Source of the DNA: CBDHFQ01 sp965262565
GTDB taxonomy: Bacteria > Bacteroidota > Bacteroidia > J057
Assembly (NCBI GenBank): GCA_965262565.1
Contig: CBDHFQ010000020.1
Span: forward strand, 620,001-684,000
Length of the DNA stretch: 64,000 nt
Direction of reading: 5' to 3'
This document shows positions 18,220 through 28,492 of the stretch, piece by piece. Position 1 is the stretch's first letter, and each line of letters begins with the position of its first letter. The notes under the pieces are model-generated. The model was not told the origin of the DNA. It saw only the letters and a program-made list of their open reading frames with translations, and did no database searches. The translations under genes were made by a program, and so were the position numbers.

Positions 18220-21200
18220 TTAATTAGAATTGCGTTGGAACAATAACAGAGCTGCATTATTTCTAGCGACGAATAATGTATTAGGTTGATCCCCAGGCCT
18301 TTTTATAAAGCAAGCATCCCTTACCTCACCAGTTACATTAATTCCTGAAGCTTCAGTTGAAAGGTAGGTAAACGTTCTCACTCCATCTCCTTTCAAAAAT
18401 ACCCCTCTACTGCCATTTTGACGACCTAATTGCGGTTTTAATCCATAGAAATTGCCGCCCAACCAAATATCTGCTGCGCCATCTTCATCCAGATCATCTA
18501 CCACAATGGCATGTACAGGCGAGAATTGGGCCTGTATAGGCAAAGCTGATAGCGTAAACAGGCCTTGATCATTCCATAAGATGGCACTTTCGAGATATTC
18601 TACTTTATAGGGAATAGATTGCGCTCGAATTTCTGCGGAAAACAGGCTTTCATAGGTTTTAGCCGCATACTCCTCATAGGTTAAACTGGCCTTTTTGAGT
18701 TCGGGGAGTTGGGTCATTAAGTCGGGTTTGGTGGCGAAAGGGTAGGCAGATTGATCTAAAGGAGGGTACCAATTGATAATAAATTCGCTTTTGTTATTTC
18801 CATCGAAGTCGTTTACATACATGGTAATCGGTTTGGCCGGAGAAGCTTTGAATTTGCTGTTTAGACCCCAATTTCCCAATACAGCATCCATATCCCCATC
18901 TCCATCCACATCAGCACATTCTAATACATTCCACCAACCTTCACTTCCTGGAATGACTTCTGCATTTGCCAATTGTCCTGCTTCATTCTTCAATATAGTT
19001 ACTGGCATCCAATCTCCCACGACGATTAAATCGTCATCTCCATCCCGGTCCGTATCCGCCCATTCAGCATCTGTTACCATCCCTAATCCACCTACTGCTG
19101 GCGAAGTAATATCTACCCATCTTCCTTGATCATTGGCCAACAAAAAATTACGTGGAGGTAGCCCATAATTTCCTGGTATAGCTCTCGCTCCAAGAAATAA
19201 ATCCATATCTCCATCTTTATCTACATCATTGGCTTTTATCGTAGAAAGATTACCTACCACTTGCGGGATGTTAGACTGATCCAGTTCAAAATTCCCTTTC
19301 CCATCATTCCTAAAATATCGGAGAATAAATTGTTGTCCTCCTTTTTGATACTCGTTTCCTCCAGCACCTAACATAAGATCCAAATCCCCATCTCCGTCCT
19401 GATCAAATAAAGCTCCACACGTACTTTCGAAAGAGCTGGTAGCCTGGAAACCTCTTACAGCTTTTCTGCTAAATGTCCCGTCGGCTTGTTGGATAAATAA
19501 TTTATCTTCGTCATCCGTAGCTCCCAATAAAATCATATCTGTCAATTGGTCTCCGTTCACATCTCCTTCTATGATTTTGGGGCCTTCTGTAGACAACATT
19601 TTCAATAATAAATGCTCGTGATCAAAGTCGTTATAAGCATTTTCGTTGTGAGTGGTTTGACCTTTAATGATGGAAGCGGGTGCGAGAGAAAAAATGGGAT
19701 TAAGCTGCTTGCTTTCAGAAGAAGGTGGAGCTGAAGAAGCTTTATTATGAGATAAAGTGATCGTTTGATCAGCGGGAATATCAGTTAAGATTTGTTGTTT
19801 CCCATCTGGCCAGCGAACCTTTAGTTCATCTATCTGGGTAGCATTGCCCAAACCGAAGATAAGCTGTGGTTCAATGCTACTTTCGAACCCTCGGGAATTA
19901 AAATTTTGCATCATTTGATGTTGGCCATTCACAGAAATGCTCACCTCTGCGCCTATGCCAAACAGATTCTTGTCATATCCTTCAAAAGTGATTTTTACAT
20001 AATGGTTCTCCAGTCTCTCATTAGCTTCGTTTCTATATATGAAACTGGGCATATTGACATTATTGACGATTAGGTCCTGATCCCCATCGTTATCTATATC
20101 TCCAAACGCAGCTCCATTACTAAACGAAGGTTGGGCCAATCCTAAAGCTTCCGTGTGTAAATCAAATCGTAAATTACCTTTATTGCTAAAAGCGAAATTT
20201 TTCAAGGGATTGGAAGGCATTTTATCGATAAGGGTTTGAAAGAAATTATCCCCTTTATTTGTGGAGACGGCTTGTATATTATTGTTTGCCAGAAAATCCC
20301 GAAAATCCATAGACATGAGATCTTTGGCGATACCATTGCTGACGAAAATGTCTTTCAATCCATCATTCTCAAAATCAAAAATCAAAGCTCCCCAACTCCA
20401 ATCAGTAGAAGCGACCTTGGCTAACATCCCTGCTTCTTGAAAAAATCCGCTCCCATTATTGAGATGAAGGCAGTTTTGGGCAAATTGGTAATGGTAATTA
20501 GCTCTGTATTTGGTATTCTCCAGGTGAAATGGATCAAAGGCACTCATCGCTTTTAGACGATAATTATCTGCTGCCAACATATCCGTGGAAAATATTTCGG
20601 GATGTCCATCATTATTAATATCTGCGATATCCCCTCCCATACTGGAAATCGAACAATAGTCGATTCTTTCTACTAATTCTTCTGAAAAGCTTCCATCACC
20701 TTGATTCAGGTACAAATAATCTCGTTCCCAAAAATCATTACTCACATAAATATCTGGAAGACCGTCGCTATTCACATCCCCAATAGCTGCTCCCAATCCA
20801 AATCCGATTTCACTACTGTATATGCCTGCATCATTGGTCACATCCGTAAATATCTCCCCATCATTTCTATACAATTTATCCCCACCTAATTCGTCAGGCT
20901 TGTCTCTCATACTTTTAAATAATTCGATTTTTCCCGGATCTCTAAAACTATTGTTGAGGAGATAGCAATCCAGATCCCCGTCCTGATCGTAATCGAAAAA
21001 AGAAGCCTGGGTGGAATAACCGCGATTATTTAGCTGATAAGCTGCTGCCTCTTCCGTAAATGTCCCATCTTGTTGGTTGATAAATAGCTCATTTTCTTTA
21101 TCCAATCCATCCACACCTCCAGAATTACACACATAAATATCCATCCAACCGTCTCCATTCACATCTGCCATCACTGCTCCTGTACTCCATTCTTTTGAGC

Positions 21201-21576
21201 CGGATACCTTAGCCTGATCCGTAATATCTTCAAATTGAAAATTCCCTTTATTGAGATATAGTTTATTGGAGAGTTGATTAGCTGTAAAATATAGATCTGG
21301 AAGTTGGTCATTATTAATATCTCCTATAGCTACTCCACCTCCATTATAAAAATTTCTATAGGTCAGGATGTTAAATGAAGGTTGGTCCACTACCTGATTG
21401 ACAAAAGATATGCCTGTCTGAGTACTATCCAATAAATCGAAATAGGTATGAGTGGCTTTTGGGAGGGTGGGGTTAGCTTTAGGTTTGGAGGGAGAAGTAC
21501 AGCTTTCTCCTGTAAAAGCGGATATCCCTGAAAGGAGAAAAATAGTGATAGTAGTAAGTCTTATTCTTTTCAGCAT
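18220..21576 (-). CDS. VCBS/FG-GAP repeat protein with ASPIC/UnbV domain (CRTAC1-like), probable lipoprotein
   Basis: 1118 residues. The N-terminus has a signal peptide followed by Cys 26 (FTGESC), probably lipidated although the lipobox is not ideal. Residues about 80-510 carry FG-GAP/VCBS repeats with calcium-binding loops (DINNDQLPD, DVNGDGWMD, DYDQDGDLD, DIDNDGDQD). An ASPIC/UnbV domain lies at about 535-608 (LKVRWPDGKQQ-LTDIPADQTI). A second set of VCBS repeats fills the C-terminal half. Such proteins often lie next to SusC/SusD genes in Bacteroidota and probably help bind substrate at the cell surface; the substrate is unknown. It is fourth in the susC-susD run, 68 bp after the PQQ-type lipoprotein gene, and is paralogous to the gene at 28493-31894. 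Confidence 0.9.
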   Translation of the reverse strand: MLKRIRLTTITIFLLSGISAFTGESCTSPSKPKANPTLPKATHTYFDLLDSTQTGISFVNQVVDQPSFNILTYRNFYNGGGVAIGDINNDQLPDLYFTANQLSNKLYLNKGNFQFEDITDQAKVSGSKEWSTGAVMADVNGDGWMDIYVCNSGGVDGLDKENELFINQQDGTFTEEAAAYQLNNRGYSTQASFFDYDQDGDLDCYLLNNSFRDPGKIELFKSMRDKPDELGGDKLYRNDGEIFTDVTNDAGIYSSEIGFGLGAAIGDVNSDGLPDIYVSNDFWERDYLYLNQGDGSFSEELVERIDYCSISSMGGDIADINNDGHPEIFSTDMLAADNYRLKAMSAFDPFHLENTKYRANYHYQFAQNCLHLNNGSGFFQEAGMLAKVASTDWSWGALIFDFENDGLKDIFVSNGIAKDLMSMDFRDFLANNNIQAVSTNKGDNFFQTLIDKMPSNPLKNFAFSNKGNLRFDLHTEALGLAQPSFSNGAAFGDIDNDGDQDLIVNNVNMPSFIYRNEANERLENHYVKITFEGYDKNLFGIGAEVSISVNGQHQMMQNFNSRGFESSIEPQLIFGLGNATQIDELKVRWPDGKQQILTDIPADQTITLSHNKASSAPPSSESKQLNPIFSLAPASIIKGQTTHNENAYNDFDHEHLLLKMLSTEGPKIIEGDVNGDQLTDMILLGATDDEDKLFIQQADGTFSRKAVRGFQATSSFESTCGALFDQDGDGDLDLMLGAGGNEYQKGGQQFILRYFRNDGKGNFELDQSNIPQVVGNLSTIKANDVDKDGDMDLFLGARAIPGNYGLPPRNFLLANDQGRWVDITSPAVGGLGMVTDAEWADTDRDGDDDLIVVGDWMPVTILKNEAGQLANAEVIPGSEGWWNVLECADVDGDGDMDAVLGNWGLNSKFKASPAKPITMYVNDFDGNNKSEFIINWYPPLDQSAYPFATKPDLMTQLPELKKASLTYEEYAAKTYESLFSAEIRAQSIPYKVEYLESAILWNDQGLFTLSALPIQAQFSPVHAIVVDDLDEDGAADIWLGGNFYGLKPQLGRQNGSRGVFLKGDGVRTFTYLSTEASGINVTGEVRDACFIKRPGDQPNTLFVARNNAALLLFQRNSN

Positions 21577-21644
21577 AAGCTAAGTTATTCAATGAAAGTT
21601 ACACAATTTCGGGCATATAGGGTAGCAGATATATAATGAAAGGG

Positions 21645-23165
21645 TTAATCCATCGCACCATTTCCTTGAGAGCCCATATATGCTCCCCAAAGCACTTTTT
21701 CTTTTACTGGGATAGCTGTTGAAATCCGTTTAATCTTCATTCCCAAAAATCTGTTGATTTGTCCAGGATGAAAATAGATGGGATAGACAATATCCAGGTA
21801 GCCATCCTGATCTAGCTCTCCGATCCAGGGCGTAGAGTATACATTTTTGAATCCCTCTGACTGGTCGATGGTTCCCAGCTTGTTTGTTTGAAGGTCCAGA
21901 TATACCAATGAATGATTGATCTGAATGTCGATGGAATCTTCTACCTCAACGGTAAGAGAGCAGTCGTATTCGTTTTGGCTGAGGATCGCTTCATCATATC
22001 CATCGTGATCGAGGTCATATACCACTGGAGAAGATAATCCGAAGCAAGCCATAGAATCTTGATAGGCAATAGATCCATCTGTGCCATCAAGGACGATTTG
22101 GAGTGCTTTTGTATAATTTGGCCAGACCCCTTTGCTGAGGATGGCGAGCACATCTGGAGTTGGATCACCAGTAAATTGACCCATCGCAAAACTGTTGCTG
22201 GATTCTGTACCGGGAAAGGACTGTTGCCAAATAAGGGTCTGATCCTTTCCGTCTATGGCGAATATCGTACTGGCGTGGGAAATAGCGAGAATATCCACCA
22301 TTCCGTCATCATTGATATCAGCGAGAGAGGGGGGAGCTATAAATCCATGTTCTGTTTCTGACGCGATAATGGTAGCTTGTTCCAATGTGCCTTGCATGAG
22401 TTGGTTAAGGGTGGTTAGGTATAAGTTTCCAGGGACCGTCTCTCCTCCTGTACCAAAAATGATGTATGGAGAGGGAGAGGAAGCTAATGCATAAGAAATG
22501 GGAGACATATAAGATTCCTTTCCATCTGGCATGGTATCCGCTGCAAGAATGCTTCCGTCTACAGGATCGAATAACATGAGCACGCCAGGGAATCGATCTT
22601 CTGTTTCATATGGAGCAGCTTTCCAGTTACCGCCATTAATGATCAGGAGTTCTTGGATACCATCCCCATTTTGATCTGGTACCAACGAACTATTGTAAAA
22701 ATTGAATCGCGCATAGGTTAAGGTGGGATCGTCTTCATATTGGTATTCATAGCTCCAGCGCTTATTTCCTGTCTTTCCATCCAGGGCGTGGAGTTCTCGT
22801 TCCCGGCCTCCTACAATCACATCTTCCGTTCCATCCTGGTTAATATCTACAAAGGTGGGGGAGCCTACCATGTGGGCGTTGGTCGCCTGGGACCAAAGTA
22901 GTTCTCCTGTTTTTCCATCCAGGGCAATAACTCCATGATCTGTATCATCTATTTCTCCTTTTCCTGCCCCCATAATGATATCCAATATATCGTCTCCATT
23001 TATATCAGTAGCTCTGGGAGAAGATTGAGAACCAATTTGGTAAAGGGATTGCGTCCAAAGAAGTTCATTTTTCTTCTGTTTGCATCCCGGCAAACAGAAG
23101 ATCAACAAACAAAGGCTTGCTGTATGGGTCCAGTACCTTTTGCTTCGATACAAGTTGTTCTTCAT
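21645..23165 (-). CDS. PQQ/FG-GAP beta-propeller lipoprotein
   Basis: 506 residues with a lipoprotein signal (CLLIFCLPGC, Cys about 28). Blades alternate DxNxDG calcium loops (DINGDDILDIIMGAG, DINQDGTEDVIVGG, DINDDGMVDILAI) with PQQ-like LDGKTGxxxW motifs (ALDGKTGELLWSQ, ALDGKTGNKRWSY), giving one propeller. It lacks PQQ-enzyme catalytic features, so a binding or scaffold role is more likely than dehydrogenase activity. It follows susD across an intrinsic terminator, which would reduce its expression relative to susCD. Confidence 0.85.
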   Translation of the reverse strand: MKNNLYRSKRYWTHTASLCLLIFCLPGCKQKKNELLWTQSLYQIGSQSSPRATDINGDDILDIIMGAGKGEIDDTDHGVIALDGKTGELLWSQATNAHMVGSPTFVDINQDGTEDVIVGGRERELHALDGKTGNKRWSYEYQYEDDPTLTYARFNFYNSSLVPDQNGDGIQELLIINGGNWKAAPYETEDRFPGVLMLFDPVDGSILAADTMPDGKESYMSPISYALASSPSPYIIFGTGGETVPGNLYLTTLNQLMQGTLEQATIIASETEHGFIAPPSLADINDDGMVDILAISHASTIFAIDGKDQTLIWQQSFPGTESSNSFAMGQFTGDPTPDVLAILSKGVWPNYTKALQIVLDGTDGSIAYQDSMACFGLSSPVVYDLDHDGYDEAILSQNEYDCSLTVEVEDSIDIQINHSLVYLDLQTNKLGTIDQSEGFKNVYSTPWIGELDQDGYLDIVYPIYFHPGQINRFLGMKIKRISTAIPVKEKVLWGAYMGSQGNGAMD

Positions 23166-23177
23166 AGTTGTTTAAGA

Positions 23178-23210
23178 ATAAAAAGCGACACTTGCAAAGC
23201 AAGCGTCGCT
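23178..23210 (-). terminator. Intrinsic terminator between susD and the propeller lipoprotein gene
   Basis: Read on the minus strand, AGCGAC-G-CTTGC, loop TTT, GCAAG-T-GTCGCT gives a 12-bp stem with one mismatch, followed by TTTTTAT. It lies 35 bp after the susD stop and 13 bp before the next start codon, so it ends or attenuates the susCD transcript. Confidence 0.8.
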
Positions 23211-23244
23211 GATAACTTATGAGTGAGAGACTAATCAAAAAGGA

Positions 23245-24777
23245 TTAGTTGACATCCCACCAAATGCGAGTCATATAATCATCGGGTAGCGTTCCTCCTG
23301 TCTGTAAATTAGGATTATTCGCTATTTCGTTGGTATAGTATTGAATTCTCCTGAAAATTTGACCTCCAGAGATGTTACCTGGGTAATTATTTGGAGTTAA
23401 TGTGGGGAAGCCTGTTCTTCTCCAGCTGGAATAAGCCTCGTACCAGTTGAGGAAGTTAGCCGCCCAGATTTGCTCAGCGACCATTTCTACCGTACCATCA
23501 AATGGGTTGGCAGCGATGTAGGCATCTACGGTGGCATCATCCACTGTGAAAGCGGGATCGAAGATCTCGTACATTTGCATCGCTCCTCTGATACCAGCAT
23601 TGAAGTGTGCCGTAGCATCTCCACTAGACCATCCTTTGATGGCAGCTTCCGCTAATAAGAACTCTACTTCTGCATATGGCATAAAGATAAATGGGTCATC
23701 TACGTCCAGGAAAGCAGGATTGAGACGTGAAAAAGTGGCAAAGATATTTGCTGGATCCACAGAAGCATCAAACTCTACGATTGTCTCAGAATCAAATCCA
23801 TTAGGCATTCCTCTTTGAGCGGCGGGATCTGCGTTGTATGGTCCTCCCCAAGGTCCTATAACGGCTAACATGCCCAAACGAGGATCATTTGTTTCCTGAA
23901 GAAAGTCTACAAAAGTTTGACTCAATACGGAATTAGCTCCCCAATCATCGGGAATTAACGCACGTGCGATCCCATTTTGATTCTGCCATTGACTTGGGCC
24001 GGAAGCCATTTTAATCCATGCCATATCATCATTGCTTTCCATCACTCCTCCGGCAATCGCTTTTTGAGCAAAGGACTGGGCAGTGGCTGGATCTACATTA
24101 GAGATACGCATCGCCAGACGAAGCATGAGAGAATTGGCTAATTTTGTCCACTTGGTGAAATCTCCACCAAACATAAAGTCTGCTTGTCCTACCTCGTCAG
24201 GACCGGTACCTATCGTATTAGCGGCTGTTTCCAACTTGGCTAACATATCCTTGTAAATAAATTCCTGATTATCATAGGTAGGGAAGAATACATTATCTAT
24301 TCCTTTATTGGCTTCTGTATATGGAACATTTCCATATAAATCTGTCATAATATGCATTGGGATAATGTACATTACCTGAGCCATATGGTGAAGATTCGTC
24401 CATGTAGGATTAGTTCCTTCAGGGCCTGTTTGACGGATCACTTCAGCCAAAGTTTTCATAGAATTTCTATACAAGTACCACATATAGGCATTCTTAGAAT
24501 CTTCATTTCGAGTATATTTATCTCCCATTGCGCGTTCTCCTGATTCTATGGAAGCCATTTGCTGGATGAGGTGTGAGCAGATTCCCAGATTTACACGACC
24601 GTTAACGTATCTGTTTTCTGCTGCCTGTACAAGTCCCCAGGTGAACATGAACTTCCAGTCCAGTTCATTCGCTGCATTAGGGTCGATGTTTAGTTCCTGT
24701 AGCTCATCTGTATTACAGCTGGTTAGCGGTATGATGCAGATAAGACAAAGGATTAAAAATTTATGTAAGTATTTCAT
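23245..24777 (-). CDS. SusD/RagB-family outer-membrane lipoprotein (SusD-like_2 type)
   Basis: 510 residues with lipoprotein signal (IIPLTSC, Cys 21). The mature start (NTDELQELNIDPNAANELDW, then MFTWGLVQAAENRY) and later helices (FLLAEAAIKGW, AEQIWAANFLNWYEAYSSWRRTGFP) are typical of the SusD-like_2 subgroup. SusD proteins are surface lipoproteins that bind a glycan or peptide ligand and form the lid over a SusC channel. The gene starts 29 bp after the susC stop, which is the usual pairing. No glycoside hydrolase is in the run, so the ligand cannot be told from here. Confidence 0.95.
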   Translation of the reverse strand: MKYLHKFLILCLICIIPLTSCNTDELQELNIDPNAANELDWKFMFTWGLVQAAENRYVNGRVNLGICSHLIQQMASIESGERAMGDKYTRNEDSKNAYMWYLYRNSMKTLAEVIRQTGPEGTNPTWTNLHHMAQVMYIIPMHIMTDLYGNVPYTEANKGIDNVFFPTYDNQEFIYKDMLAKLETAANTIGTGPDEVGQADFMFGGDFTKWTKLANSLMLRLAMRISNVDPATAQSFAQKAIAGGVMESNDDMAWIKMASGPSQWQNQNGIARALIPDDWGANSVLSQTFVDFLQETNDPRLGMLAVIGPWGGPYNADPAAQRGMPNGFDSETIVEFDASVDPANIFATFSRLNPAFLDVDDPFIFMPYAEVEFLLAEAAIKGWSSGDATAHFNAGIRGAMQMYEIFDPAFTVDDATVDAYIAANPFDGTVEMVAEQIWAANFLNWYEAYSSWRRTGFPTLTPNNYPGNISGGQIFRRIQYYTNEIANNPNLQTGGTLPDDYMTRIWWDVN

Positions 24778-24806
24778 TTGAATGATAATTGTTGAGTTTA
24801 TATGAA

Positions 24807-27800
24807 TTAAAGACCTACACGAAGATTAAATCCGTAAGAACGAGTTTGTGGAAGACCGAAATAATCAAATCCTTGTGCATTGACATTACTGTAATTAGAT
24901 TCTGGATCTACATTGTCAAGATTTGTTAACAAGATGAATAAATTCCTTCCTACAAAAGAAAGACTGACAGAATTTAATGGGGTATTTACCAACCATCTTT
25001 TTGGAAGACTATATCCAAGACTTACCTGACGGAATTTGATGAAGGAAGCGTCGTAGATGAATCTATCAGACAACTGCTGATAAGCACCCCAGAAACCAGG
25101 AATCTCTGTTTCATCCAGTGTTTTAGTGAAAGCCTCTCCATCCTGATCTACGCCCGTAACTGTTAATGCCTCACGTCCCTGGGAAACAAATCCCAATCCA
25201 CTGGTAGGCTCAACCGTCATTTTGTGAAGTCCTTGTCCTACCAAACGTACATTAGATCCTGAGTAAATATCTCCTCCAGCCTTAAAGTCAATTAAGAAGT
25301 CGAAGTGGATTCCTTTGAAGTTGAAACTGTTGGTTAACCCTCCTACGTACTTGTAGATTCCGCTTCCTATAATAGAAGTTTCGTCAGAGCGGATAGGTTG
25401 TCCACTTTCTCGATCAAAGGCTGGCTGACCATTGATCAATTTTTGGGTAAATCCAGTGATAGTACTAAAGGATTCAGAATCGATCTGATTGATGAACGCA
25501 AATCGCGTACGAGGTTCACCGATTTGGATACTTTCGATTCCTTCAGCCAATTTCACTACTTCACTATTGTTGTATGAGAAGTTGAAACTTACATCCCATT
25601 TGAAATTACTTTTCTGAATCGGCCTACCCGTAAGTAAAAGTTCTACTCCATTATTTCGAATTTCACCAATATTCAAGGTAGTAGAGTTGAAACCGGAATT
25701 CGTGGAAATGGTAGCATTCAGGATATCGTCCGTAGTTTCCTGCTCATAATACGTAAAGTCAACTCCTAAACGATTGTTAAAGAACCTTAAATCCGTCCCA
25801 ATTTCAAACTCGGTAGAAGTCAGAGGAGCAAGGGTTTGGTTAGGAATGGAACTTTGCGAAATCTGAGCGGCTGGTAAATCAAGGTGTCCCTGAGTAAGGC
25901 TGTAAGTGAGGGCCAGTCGATATGGGTCAGTATCACCCCCAACCTGTGCCCAGGACGCACGTAGTTTTGCAAAGGTCAGTACAGGCGAATTTAAGCCTAA
26001 TAGTTCTGTTAGGATTAAACTACCTCCAACTGATGGGTATAGAATACTATTATTATCTGGATTAAGGGTAGAGAACCAATCATTTCTGGCTGTACCTGTT
26101 AAATAAATAAACTCTCGGTAACCAATAGTGGCAGAACCAAATAGAGAGTTGATTCCTTCTTCATTAAATCCATAGCTAGGACTTTGATTTTGAAGATTGG
26201 AAAAAGTATGGAAGAAAGGAATGTTAAAATTGTTTCCATTCAGGTTTAATGACTCAAAAGACCTCCGCATTCTGTTTCCTCCAAATAACGCTTCGAAAGA
26301 AAAGTCTGCTACCTCTTCGTTAAAACCGATAATTCCTTCAAGATTTGTTTCTCTGATTCTTTGTTCACGTTCGCCTAAACTTCCTGTACGCTGATACCCG
26401 GTTCCGTAAGGAGTTACATCTCTTTCCCTTCTGGTGTACCAGTCCATGCCGAATCTACCTTGAACATATAAGAAATCAGTTACTTCAAAACGAGCTACAT
26501 TAGAGGTAATAATACGATCCCTTTTATCCGTATTTTCGAACTGATGAGCGGCCCACCAGGGATTTTGGTTCCAAAGATCTCCAGAGATTTGAATTTCTTC
26601 TCCTACATCTTTGCCATCAAAAGGCTCAAATCCTTCGAACACTGCCCCAGGTTTATTGGGGTCTCCTCTTAAGTTATCTACATTATAATTAGGAGGTAGG
26701 CGAAGTAAGCCTTGAGGAGCATTTCCTGGAGAATCTGAAATACGTGGACGATTTAGTGCCTCTTCATTTGAGTACAAAATTTTAGAAGTAACGGTAAATC
26801 TTTCTGCATAAGTACCATTGTAGGATAAGCTGATATTTCTACGCTCATATCCAGAGTTAGGCAGGATACTTTCATTATCCAGATCAGAAGCTGTTAAACG
26901 GATATTTTGATTCTCTCCACCTCCCACAAAAGAAATGGTATTAGTGAAAGTACTTCCCATGCGGTAGAAGCGGTCTAAATTATCACCGGCATAAGAATAA
27001 GGTCTTGCTACTCCATCATATTGAGGAACTAAACTTCCATCTAGCCTGGAACCCCATGAACTGGTTCCTATATCGAAAGCTTCTTGTCCTGTGGTAGGAG
27101 CCGCACCCTGTCTACCTTGTCCATATTCTTGCTGAAGATCAAGTTGGTCAATAATATCTTCAAATACGTAATTCGAATTGAACTCTACCCCAATTCCTTT
27201 TCTGTTTTCCCCTGATTTCGTAGTGACAAGAATCACACCATTGGAAGCACGAGAACCGTAAAGTGCAGCAGCATTCGCCCCTTTCAATACAGTGATCGTC
27301 TCAATATCATCAGGATTTAAGCTGGAAGTTCCGTCGCCCTCATCGGAACCACCCCACATACCCGCTTGTCCGAATCCAGAGTTATCGATAGGAATACCGT
27401 CGATTACATAAAGTGGTTGATTATTCCCTGTTAAAGAAACATTACCACGGATGATCACGCGGCTGGAACCTGCTGGTCCTGAAGCAATATTACTCACATT
27501 CACTCCCGCTACTTTTCCAGCCAAGGCATTTGCTACGTTGATTTCGCGGGCTTCGGTAAAGTCGGAACCATCTAACTCTGTGACAGAATATTGAAGCGCT
27601 TTCGCATCTCGTTCCATCCCAAATGCAGTTACAACTACTTCATCCAGGGTAAGATTTGAAGTAACCATATCGATATTGATGCTGGATCTACCTTCAATAT
27701 CTACCGTTTGTGTTTCGAAACCTAGGAAAGTAAAGATCAGAGATCCATCTACCGGGGCCTGAATAGAATAACTTCCTTCAGTATCTGTGTATGTACCCGT

Positions 27801-27944
27801 AGTTGTACCTTCGACCAATATGCTTAAACCTGAGAGCGGTTCGCCACTCTCGGAGTCAATAACTTTACCACTTACCGAATGTTGAGCCCAGGAAGTACTG
27901 GCAACAAAAGCAAGCAGTAAAAATAATAGTAAGGTTTTGTTCAT
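24807..27944 (-). CDS. SusC/RagA-family TonB-dependent outer-membrane transporter
   Basis: 1045 residues, a normal SusC length. Signal peptide 1-20 (VASTSWAQ), a CarboxypepD_reg-like domain at about 22-100 (GKVIDSESGEPLSGLSILVEGT, SIQAPVDGSLIFTFLGFE), then the TonB plug (ANALAGKVAGVNVSN, PLYVIDGIPIDN, TVLKGANAAALYGSRASNGVILVTTK) and a barrel ending with an aromatic-rich strand (GLPQTRSYGFNLRVGL). It imports ligands across the outer membrane with TonB energy, together with the adjacent SusD. It is the first gene of the susCD unit; the 548 bp upstream should contain its promoter. Confidence 0.96.
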   Translation of the reverse strand: MNKTLLLFLLLAFVASTSWAQHSVSGKVIDSESGEPLSGLSILVEGTTTGTYTDTEGSYSIQAPVDGSLIFTFLGFETQTVDIEGRSSINIDMVTSNLTLDEVVVTAFGMERDAKALQYSVTELDGSDFTEAREINVANALAGKVAGVNVSNIASGPAGSSRVIIRGNVSLTGNNQPLYVIDGIPIDNSGFGQAGMWGGSDEGDGTSSLNPDDIETITVLKGANAAALYGSRASNGVILVTTKSGENRKGIGVEFNSNYVFEDIIDQLDLQQEYGQGRQGAAPTTGQEAFDIGTSSWGSRLDGSLVPQYDGVARPYSYAGDNLDRFYRMGSTFTNTISFVGGGENQNIRLTASDLDNESILPNSGYERRNISLSYNGTYAERFTVTSKILYSNEEALNRPRISDSPGNAPQGLLRLPPNYNVDNLRGDPNKPGAVFEGFEPFDGKDVGEEIQISGDLWNQNPWWAAHQFENTDKRDRIITSNVARFEVTDFLYVQGRFGMDWYTRRERDVTPYGTGYQRTGSLGEREQRIRETNLEGIIGFNEEVADFSFEALFGGNRMRRSFESLNLNGNNFNIPFFHTFSNLQNQSPSYGFNEEGINSLFGSATIGYREFIYLTGTARNDWFSTLNPDNNSILYPSVGGSLILTELLGLNSPVLTFAKLRASWAQVGGDTDPYRLALTYSLTQGHLDLPAAQISQSSIPNQTLAPLTSTEFEIGTDLRFFNNRLGVDFTYYEQETTDDILNATISTNSGFNSTTLNIGEIRNNGVELLLTGRPIQKSNFKWDVSFNFSYNNSEVVKLAEGIESIQIGEPRTRFAFINQIDSESFSTITGFTQKLINGQPAFDRESGQPIRSDETSIIGSGIYKYVGGLTNSFNFKGIHFDFLIDFKAGGDIYSGSNVRLVGQGLHKMTVEPTSGLGFVSQGREALTVTGVDQDGEAFTKTLDETEIPGFWGAYQQLSDRFIYDASFIKFRQVSLGYSLPKRWLVNTPLNSVSLSFVGRNLFILLTNLDNVDPESNYSNVNAQGFDYFGLPQTRSYGFNLRVGL

Positions 27945-28492
27945 AATGCGAGATAGTTTAATAATAATTAAATCTTATATAGTGTCCTATTGCCTTAGTC
28001 GTGTCCTTTTTAACATTGTGTTATGACGATCTATTATTATTCTACTCAGATACAACCCAATGTACATCTCTTAAAATATACAAGAATCCCCTTTTGTATA
28101 CCATTCACCTCCCCTCATTGCTGTATAGTATTTTGAATAATGGATCTATTATGAATATAAATATATATAAAATTCTTCTTATCCTGATACTCTTTATGTA
28201 TTGCGTACAGGATACTACGGGATGTCTGAGGTATTAATGGTTGAAAAAGTTATTTTGGCATAATAGTGCTTGCCATCTATGTTAATTCCTGACGATCAGT
28301 TATAAACTGTAAAGGAAACTTTCTTTAATCACAGTAAGAACATAAGTTCTGGTGAATATTTTGTGCGAATCTAATTATTAAGGTATATATATACTATGTG
28401 TATACGACCGTATGAATGATGTAACTTTAGGCTTAGAAGATCATAGATATAAAAGATTTCTTATATTTTAATTAAATGTCAGAATATGCATT
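27945..28492. other. Intergenic region upstream of susC
   Basis: These 548 A/T-rich bases lie between the end of the upstream VCBS/UnbV gene and susC, on the same strand. GTGTCCT occurs twice at 27982 and 28001 (19 bp apart), close to where a susC regulator could bind. A short GTATATATATAC palindrome lies near 28384. I found no convincing -7 box, and a 78-codon frame on the other strand at 28001-28237 does not look like a gene. Confidence 0.5.

Noticed and set aside
28001..28237. 78-codon frame upstream of susC, plus strand
   Set aside because: No domain or clear signal peptide, residue use typical of A/T-rich non-coding DNA, and it lies in the probable susC control region.
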